Below, piece by piece: positions 13,080-18,317 of a DNA stretch of 18,317 nt. Location: the NCBI GenBank assembly GCA_052093225.1, contig JBQDDG010000051.1, forward strand, positions 1 to 18,317. Direction: 5' to 3'. Made by a program: the position numbers and the translations under genes. Position 1 is the first letter of the stretch; each line of letters begins with the position of its first letter. Source of the DNA: JB111 sp052093225 (GTDB taxonomy: Bacteria; Actinomycetota; Actinomycetes; Actinomycetales; Actinomycetaceae). The notes under the pieces are model-generated. The model was not told where the DNA came from. It ran no database searches and saw only the letters and a program-made list of their open reading frames with translations.

Positions 13080-13487
13080 GTGCCCGACCGAAGCCCGCAG
13101 TCCTCGCCGGCCGCCCCGATCTCCGTCCGGGTGGTCCAGGTGGTCTGCCTGCTCCAGGCCGTCGCGCTGGGCGTGCTCACCGCCGGGCTCGTCCTCGATC
13201 TCGTGCGCGGCGACGCGATCATCGGCTCCACCACGGCGATGCTCGGCGTCCTGTACGCCGCCCTCGCCGTGCTCCTCGTCCTCGCGGCGCGGCAGGTCGG
13301 GCGGGGCAGCGCGGGGCTGCGTGGCGCGCTGATCACCTGGTGGATCCTCGCGGGCGTCTCCGTGCTGACGATCGACCTCGCCCTCACGATCGCGGTGCCG
13401 GCCGCCGCGTCCTGCGTGGTGGGCATCGTCGCGCTCGTGTGGCCGACGACGCGGGAGTTCACCGCGCCGCGCCGCACCCGGCGCTGA
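13080..13487 (+). CDS. Small integral membrane protein, four predicted helices
   Basis: A 135-residue protein with no family I recognise. Four hydrophobic segments can be read: about 16-42 (VVQVVCLLQAVALGVLTAGL), 47-70 (AMLGVLYAALAVLLVLAA), 82-104 (ALITWWILAGVSVLTIDLAL) and 104-121 (AAASCVVGIVALVW). A basic tail, PRRTRR, would lie inside the cell. An even number of helices puts both ends on the cytosolic side. The start GTG at 13080 is fixed by the TAGGCT box 6 nt upstream, as for thyA, zwf and pdtaS. It is divergent from whiB1 and ends 26 bp from the convergent ATPase gene. Confidence 0.8.
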   Translation: MPDRSPQSSPAAPISVRVVQVVCLLQAVALGVLTAGLVLDLVRGDAIIGSTTAMLGVLYAALAVLLVLAARQVGRGSAGLRGALITWWILAGVSVLTIDLALTIAVPAAASCVVGIVALVWPTTREFTAPRRTRR

Positions 13488-13513
13488 CCTCCGCGCCGCT
13501 GCCCGTCCGCGGG

Positions 13514-16500
13514 TCATCGACCGCCGCCGGTGGGACCGAACAGCTGGACGGCGTTCGCCCGGCCGCCCCGGACCACCGCGGCCCGTCCGGGCACCGAGGC
13601 GCCCAGCGGGTCGGCGCCCGGCCCGAGCCCGCCCGGGACCAGTCGTGCGGAGAGCCCGAGGTCCGGGCGCAGGACGAGCACCGTGCCTGCGGCCCAGGTC
13701 GTCAACGGGGGACGGTGCGCGGTGAGCACAGCCTGCGTGCCGGCCGAGGCAAGGACGCGGACGCCCCGATGCGGGAGCGCCGCGGCGGCATCCAGCTCGG
13801 CGTGCCCGAACCCGTCGACGTCGTCGAGGACGACGGCATCCCCCGCCCTGACCTCCCCGGCCGGCCCCTCGGCCCCGTGGTGCACGCGGGCACCGGCCTG
13901 CTCCAGCCGCGCGGCGAGGAGGCCGAGCGCGGTGGTCCGTCCCGCGCCCGGTGGCCCGACGACGACGATCGTGCCGCCGCTCGGTAGAGGCACTGCGACC
14001 GGGGTCGCCGCGTCCCCACCGACGCCGACGACGAGCTCCGTACCCGCGCGTTCACCGGTGGTGAGCGGGAGGTGGCCGGCGTGCCGCGGCAGGGGGCGAA
14101 GCAGCGGGACGGCGCCTGCGTGCCCGTCGGCCCCGGGTAGCGCCCGGCGCCCGGCGCCCCCTGCGGACGAGAGAGGCGGCAGCACCGGCGCGTCGACGAC
14201 CTGTGCCACCCGTTGACCCGAGGGTCGCACCAGCACGGCCCGTCCCGGGGCGCCGCTCCCGACCGCCAGCGAACGGTCGACGCCTGCCAGTGTCGCCTCG
14301 GTCGCGTCACGGGGGCTGAGGACGAGCCGGGAGCGGCCGACCTCCGCCCACCGGGCCGACGAACTGCCGGGCGACCCGGCCAGCGCCACGTGGTGACCTC
14401 GTCCGAGCACGCCGCGAACCGCCGTCGGTAGGGCTGCGAGCGACTGGCCCGGCCCGAGCGAGCGGTCGAGCCGGTCGAGCAGCAGCTCGACGTCGTCGAC
14501 GAGGAGCACCTGCCCCGGCGCGCTGTCCGCGGCGCCGAGCAGCTCGAGCAGGCGCAGCCCGAGCCGCGGGTCCTCCGGCGGTGCGACCGTCCCCGTCATC
14601 TCGCCGGCACCGACCGCATCGGCGCCTCCGACCACGTGGACGACGCGGCCCGCAGCGGCGCTACCCGCGCCCAGTGCGCGCAGCGCCGTGGTCCGGCCGG
14701 TGCCCGGACCGCCGAGGACGAGCAGCGCCGAGCCGTCCCACTCCCAGTCGGTCAGCGCGAGCCGGTCCGGCTCGTCGAGCAGCGCGACCGCCGTCGGCGC
14801 CGCCGGGGCACTCGTGCCCGGGTGGGCCCCTCCCTGTGCCAGCCTCGACGGCAGCTCGGGCGCCCACGGGACGGGGGGAGGCGGGGCCCCCGACGCCGCC
14901 GACCTGATCGACGCCACCGCGTCGGCGAGGCCGCCGTCCGCGGACGGACCGAGCCAGGCCACCTGGATCTCCGACGTCGTCGAGGTCCGCAGCACCGCGC
15001 GACCCGGCACAGCCGGCAGCTCGGCCGCACGCGGGGTGCCGACGACGTCGCGGGAGTCCGCGGCCTCCAGCACGCGCAGGCTGAGCCGCACGGTGACGTT
15101 GGCCCGGACGTCCGGCCCGATGATCCCGCTCGGCCGCTGGGTGGCGAGCACGAGGTGCAGGCCGAGCGAGCGCCCCTGGGCGGCGAGGCGGACGAGGTCG
15201 GAGAGCAGCTGGGGCTGGTCGTCGGCGAGCGCCCGGAACTCGTCGACCACCACCAGCAGACGGGGCATCCGGCCGCCACGCGCGTGCAGGTCGGCGACGT
15301 CCTTGACCCCGGCGTCGGCCAGCACGTGCTCGCGCCGCCGCAGCTCGGCACCGAGGGAGGCGAGCGCGCGCGTGGTGCCCGCGGGCTCGAGGTCGGTGAG
15401 CACCGCGGCGACGTGGGGGAGCGGCGCCAGCGGGGTGAACGCGGAGCCGCCCTTGTAGTCGACGAGGATCATCGTGAGGTCCTGTGGCGAGCGCGTGGCG
15501 GCGAGCCCGACGAGCCAGGCGGTGAGCGCCTCGGACTTCCCCGAGCCCGTGGCCCCGGCGACGAGGGCGTGCGGGCCGTCGGCGACGAGGTCGAGCTCGA
15601 CCTCCCCGTCGGCGTCGCGCCCGATCGGCACCCGGAGCCCGGTCGACCCCGCCCACCGACGACGGACCGAGGCCGGGGTGAGGGGACCGAGGAGGTCGGT
15701 GAGGAGGACGCCGGAGGGAAGATCGCCGTCGTCGGCGGCCGAGTGCTCGAGCCCAGCGGCGTGGCGGAGCGCCCAGGTGCGGGAGACGCCGTCGTGGATC
15801 GGGACGTCGAGCACGTGACGGCACCAGGCGGGCGCGCGGTCGCCCGCGATCGCGAGCACGATGTGTCGGCCGGGTCCCGGGGTTGAGGGCTTGCGGGTGT
15901 CCGGCCGTGAGCGCACCACCGACACGTGCCACGGGTGCCCGCGCGGGCCGGGTGCCGGACCCGCCTGGTCCGGCTGCCTGCCGGGCGGCAGGTGCCAGCC
16001 GGGCGGGACGGACGCCGTGGCGGTCGGCTCGTGCGTGAGGACCTGCGCGAGCAGCCACGAGGCCTGTCGCTCGGCTCCGGGGCCGACGAGCCCGACGGCG
16101 TCACCCGGCTCCAGCCTGAGCTCGCGGCGTCGTCGAGCGCCACGTGCCGGGTCGGAGCGTCGTCGGAGGACGAGGACGTCGCCGGGACCGCCCTCGGCCC
16201 GGTCGCCCGAGCCGGTGAGCAGCAGCAGCTCGGCCGCGGTCGGGCGCGGAGGACGCCGGCCCGCCGGGTCCCGTTCCGCCAGCAGCCAGAGCCCGATCGC
16301 GAGGACCGGGAGGGCGAGGATCGCGAACCGCCATGGACCGGCGGACGACCCGAGCATCAGCGGGACCATGACGAGAGGAGCGAGCAGCACGGGTGCCAGG
16401 CGGGCCAGCGTCCGCCACCCGCGACGGCCGCCGGGCGGGACGACCACCGGCGCAGGGGCGGTGACGCGATCTGCCCGCTCGGTCACCCTCAGCGTGGTGC

Positions 16501-16990
16501 TGCCGCTGCGCAACGAGGTCCCCGCCCGCACCGGGCGCCAGTGCGGGCCCACCCGACGTGCGATCCGTGCCCGGCCCGGCCACGGCCCGGCGGTCCGCCG
16601 GCCGGCGTCGTGCGGCCCGTGGCCACCCGTCGTGCGGCCACCCGTCGTGCGGCCACCCACCGTGGCGCCCCCCACCGTGCCGCCCCCCACCGGGCCGGCG
16701 ACCCTGCGCGGACGCTCGCCACGTCGAGGCCACCGGACGACGCGGCGCGTGCCGTGCGTGGAACCGGGGTCACGGACCTCGATCCGGCCGGCCCGGGCGC
16801 GCAGCTCGAGATGGTCGCGGGACCAGGCGGGGTCCTCGAGGTCGACCCGGTCGGCGCCGCGGCCGACCCGCACCGTTCCCCGCCCGACGGCGAGGACCCG
16901 CCCCACGCCCGGCCCGGCGTCCACCACGGCGAGGTGGTCGGCGCCGAGCACTCCCGCAGCCCCCTCGGGGTCGCTCTGCTCGTCCGCCAC
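13514..16990 (-). CDS. FHA-domain FtsK/SpoIIIE ATPase of EssC/EccC type
   Basis: A 1158-residue membrane-anchored ATPase with the domain order of type VII secretion motors (EssC/EccC). An FHA-like phosphopeptide domain is at about 25-85 (VRVGRG, SRDH, GSTHGT). A low-complexity Gly/Thr linker with pentapeptide repeats follows (100-123), then two transmembrane helices (about 195-214 and 220-238). The intact FtsK ATPase has Walker A GATGSGKS (479-486), VDYKGGSAF (510-518), Walker B LLVVVDEF (578-585) and LATQRPSGI (615-623). Two more P-loop domains follow at about 755-900 and 1005-1120, but their Walker A motifs read GGPGTGRT and GPPGAGRT, with Arg for Lys. The start is taken as GTG at 16990; the open frame to 17152 would overlap the permease gene. 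No WXG100, EccB/D/E or mycosin genes are visible. A role in secretion is inference. Confidence 0.88.
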   Translation of the reverse strand: MADEQSDPEGAAGVLGADHLAVVDAGPGVGRVLAVGRGTVRVGRGADRVDLEDPAWSRDHLELRARAGRIEVRDPGSTHGTRRVVRWPRRGERPRRVAGPVGGGTVGGATVGGRTTGGRTTGGHGPHDAGRRTAGPWPGRARIARRVGPHWRPVRAGTSLRSGSTTLRVTERADRVTAPAPVVVPPGGRRGWRTLARLAPVLLAPLVMVPLMLGSSAGPWRFAILALPVLAIGLWLLAERDPAGRRPPRPTAAELLLLTGSGDRAEGGPGDVLVLRRRSDPARGARRRRELRLEPGDAVGLVGPGAERQASWLLAQVLTHEPTATASVPPGWHLPPGRQPDQAGPAPGPRGHPWHVSVVRSRPDTRKPSTPGPGRHIVLAIAGDRAPAWCRHVLDVPIHDGVSRTWALRHAAGLEHSAADDGDLPSGVLLTDLLGPLTPASVRRRWAGSTGLRVPIGRDADGEVELDLVADGPHALVAGATGSGKSEALTAWLVGLAATRSPQDLTMILVDYKGGSAFTPLAPLPHVAAVLTDLEPAGTTRALASLGAELRRREHVLADAGVKDVADLHARGGRMPRLLVVVDEFRALADDQPQLLSDLVRLAAQGRSLGLHLVLATQRPSGIIGPDVRANVTVRLSLRVLEAADSRDVVGTPRAAELPAVPGRAVLRTSTTSEIQVAWLGPSADGGLADAVASIRSAASGAPPPPVPWAPELPSRLAQGGAHPGTSAPAAPTAVALLDEPDRLALTDWEWDGSALLVLGGPGTGRTTALRALGAGSAAAGRVVHVVGGADAVGAGEMTGTVAPPEDPRLGLRLLELLGAADSAPGQVLLVDDVELLLDRLDRSLGPGQSLAALPTAVRGVLGRGHHVALAGSPGSSSARWAEVGRSRLVLSPRDATEATLAGVDRSLAVGSGAPGRAVLVRPSGQRVAQVVDAPVLPPLSSAGGAGRRALPGADGHAGAVPLLRPLPRHAGHLPLTTGERAGTELVVGVGGDAATPVAVPLPSGGTIVVVGPPGAGRTTALGLLAARLEQAGARVHHGAEGPAGEVRAGDAVVLDDVDGFGHAELDAAAALPHRGVRVLASAGTQAVLTAHRPPLTTWAAGTVLVLRPDLGLSARLVPGGLGPGADPLGASVPGRAAVVRGGRANAVQLFGPTGGGR
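16621..16695. repeat. 15-bp tandem repeats in the FHA-TM linker
   Basis: Five 15-bp units run from 16621 to 16695; the first two are identical and the others diverged. They encode five pentapeptides ending in Gly-Gly between the FHA and transmembrane parts of the ATPase. In frame, probably a flexible spacer. Confidence 0.8.
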
Positions 16991-17032
16991 AGGACCACTC
17001 TGCGTCCCGTGCCGGCCCGGGCCGCCACTGCC

Positions 17033-17065
17033 TGTGGACCGGCATGCTGCGAGGCGTCGTCCACA
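17033..17065. other. Inverted repeat between permease and ATPase genes
   Basis: TGTGGAC (17033-17039) and GTCCACA (17059-17065) form 7-bp arms separated by 19 bp, in the 94-bp gap between the permease stop and the ATPase start. It could be a weak terminator stem or an operator. No -10 box of quality is seen, so the ATPase may be co-transcribed with the permease. Confidence 0.3.
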
Positions 17066-17084
17066 CCGTGGCCGTTCCCGGCGG

Positions 17085-18317
17085 CTACTCCGCGCCCAGG
17101 GCCTCCACGGGTGTGACCCGCAGCGCGCTGCGCGCAGGCAGGATCGAGGCAACCACGCCTGCCACCAGCGCGATCACGAGGGTGAGGCCGAGCCCTGCCC
17201 ACGGCACCGCGATCTCCGTGAGCCCGGAGAGGGCGAGCAGGCAGTACGTGCCGGCCCAGCCGAGCGCCAGCCCGAACGCCATACCGACGGCGGTCCCGAC
17301 CACCGCGAGGAGCACGCCCTCCACGGCGAGCGATCCACGCACCTGCCGCCGGGTCATCCCGACCGCGCGCAGCGTCGCGATCTCCCGGCGCCGTTCGATC
17401 ACCGACAGCGACAGCGTGTTGGCCACGCCCACCAGCGCGATCGCGACCGACACCGCGAGCAGTCCGACGACGATCAGCACGATCGCGTCGAGCGCCGAGT
17501 CGTAGGTCTCGCGCTCGGCGAGCGTGCCTTCGACGTACGGCGCGGAGCCGTCCGGGGCGGCGCCCTCGGCGGCGTCCCGCACGGACCGGACGACCTCGCC
17601 GGGCGGGACGCTCCCGTCGGCCCGGGCCCACACGTCGGTCGGCTCGGTCCCGGGAACGAACGCGAGCGCGTCCCCGAGCGTGAGCAGGGGGAGGTCACCG
17701 CCCTCGGCGACGGCCACGGTCATCTCCCGGGCGCTCTCCTCGTCCATCGCCCACGTCTCCGGGTCGGTCGGGCCGACGAGCACGGTGTCGCCGTCGGCCA
17801 CCCCGAGGTCTCCGGCCATCCGGGACGGCAAAACGACCGTGCCGGCCCCGAGTCCGGGGATCGTGCCCGAGCGCGCGACCTCGGCGGCGTCGTCGTCGAG
17901 CCCGTAGGCCATGGTGCCGAACCCGGTCGTGACCGGTCCCTGCGCACCGGTGTCGCTCGGCACGCGCTCGATCGAGACCTGGACCTCCGTCACCGCGGTG
18001 GTCGCCGCGAGCCCCTCCACGCCCTCGACGGCGTCGATGATCGCCGGGCTCAGCGTCCGTGCCTCGCCGGAGGCGGCGAACGACGGGTCATGGACGGCGA
18101 CGTCGACGGGGAATCGGCTCGCCAGCCCCTGCTCGATCGAGGCACGGATCGACGCCGTCCCGGTGGTCACGCCGGTGACCAGCGTGATGCCGATGACGAG
18201 CGCCATGGTGGTGGCGGCCGTGCGGTGCGGGTTGCGGGTGGCGTTCGCCGTCGCCAGACGCGCGGTGGCCCGCGCGCGGCGCGGCACGAGCGCCGCCAGG
18301 ACCCCACCGAGGCCACG
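17085..18317 (-). CDS. FtsX/MacB-type ABC transporter permease, C-terminal part (truncated by window edge)
   Basis: At least 410 residues of a membrane permease; the frame stays open to the right edge (RGLGGVLAAL before the first internal GTG at 18287), so the true start lies outside. The visible part begins with ARLATANATRNPHRTAATTMALVIG, which in large actinobacterial FtsX proteins opens the second half. It has one TM helix, an extracytoplasmic MacB-like domain of about 220 residues (DVAVHDPSF through PYVEGTL), then three TM helices, including the conserved VANTLSLSVIERRREIATLRAVGMTRRQVR coupling segment. The protein ends in ARSALRVTPVEALGAE. The complete protein is probably about 800-850 residues and partnered by an ATPase encoded further right. 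Substrate unknown: lipids, peptides or cell-wall signalling are possible. Confidence 0.9.
   Translation of the reverse strand, partial: RGLGGVLAALVPRRARATARLATANATRNPHRTAATTMALVIGITLVTGVTTGTASIRASIEQGLASRFPVDVAVHDPSFAASGEARTLSPAIIDAVEGVEGLAATTAVTEVQVSIERVPSDTGAQGPVTTGFGTMAYGLDDDAAEVARSGTIPGLGAGTVVLPSRMAGDLGVADGDTVLVGPTDPETWAMDEESAREMTVAVAEGGDLPLLTLGDALAFVPGTEPTDVWARADGSVPPGEVVRSVRDAAEGAAPDGSAPYVEGTLAERETYDSALDAIVLIVVGLLAVSVAIALVGVANTLSLSVIERRREIATLRAVGMTRRQVRGSLAVEGVLLAVVGTAVGMAFGLALGWAGTYCLLALSGLTEIAVPWAGLGLTLVIALVAGVVASILPARSALRVTPVEALGAE

Noticed and set aside
17033..17065. DnaA boxes (TCGTCCACA resembles TTGTCCACA)
   Set aside because: Only one near-match and one poor match, in a high-GC genome and away from dnaA/dnaN; not evidence for an origin.
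17066..17152. Upstream extension of the EssC-like ATPase to 17152
   Set aside because: It would overlap the permease coding end by 68 bp and adds a Cys/Arg/Pro-rich stretch unlike an FHA N-terminus.

Overview
The window is high-GC DNA typical of an actinobacterium. Supporting markers are an actinobacterial-type initiator tRNA, a WhiB1-type iron-sulfur regulator beside a PdtaS-type histidine kinase, a HAIR-like (HspR) operator upstream of hsp20, frequent GTG starts, and TANNNT boxes placed exactly where leaderless transcription would need them. The gene content (bifunctional PutA, thyA-folA, DUF2505, FHA/FtsK ATPase) would suit Micrococcales such as Cellulomonadaceae or Promicromonosporaceae, but that placement is inference.

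Layout. 1-387: no convincing gene; a 34-bp tandem minisatellite (8-163), two hairpins, then a promoter. 388-464: initiator tRNA-Met(CAT) with its own promoter and a strong terminator hairpin. 597-3104, minus strand: thyA then folA (2-nt gap), followed by a PfkB-family sugar kinase with its own -10 box. 3105-3336: two large GC-rich inverted repeats. 3337-5254, minus strand: an OsmC-family protein overlapping a conserved hypothetical protein by 4 nt, then hsp20 behind a HAIR-like operator. 5335-10226, plus strand: a glucose-6-phosphate dehydrogenase homologue overlapping a bifunctional proline-catabolic PutA by 4 nt. 10371-10889, minus: a DUF2505 protein, divergent from pdtaS (11011-12510, plus). 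pdtaS converges on whiB1 (12595-12843, minus). 13080-13487, plus: a small four-helix membrane protein. 13514-16990, minus: a large FHA/two-TM/triple-ATPase protein of the EssC/EccC (type VII secretion motor) architecture. 17085-18317, minus: the C-terminal part of an FtsX/MacB-type ABC permease running off the right edge.

How the genes fit together. ThyA and DHFR form the dTMP/tetrahydrofolate cycle. Zwf and PutA each feed reducing power to the cell (NADPH, and FADH2/NADH) and appear translationally coupled, an unusual pairing. Hsp20 and OsmC are stress proteins. PdtaS and WhiB1 are adjacent signalling and redox regulators, as in Mycobacterium tuberculosis. The EssC-like ATPase has no visible WXG100 substrate or other secretion gene nearby.

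Most of the window is ordinary core genome; I do not see a convincing complete new system. The points most worth a second look are the RDD microsatellite inside folA, the HAIR-like site, the repeated leaderless-promoter signature, the Lys-to-Met change in the Zwf homologue, the zwf-putA overlap, and the orphan EssC-like ATPase with altered second and third Walker A motifs.
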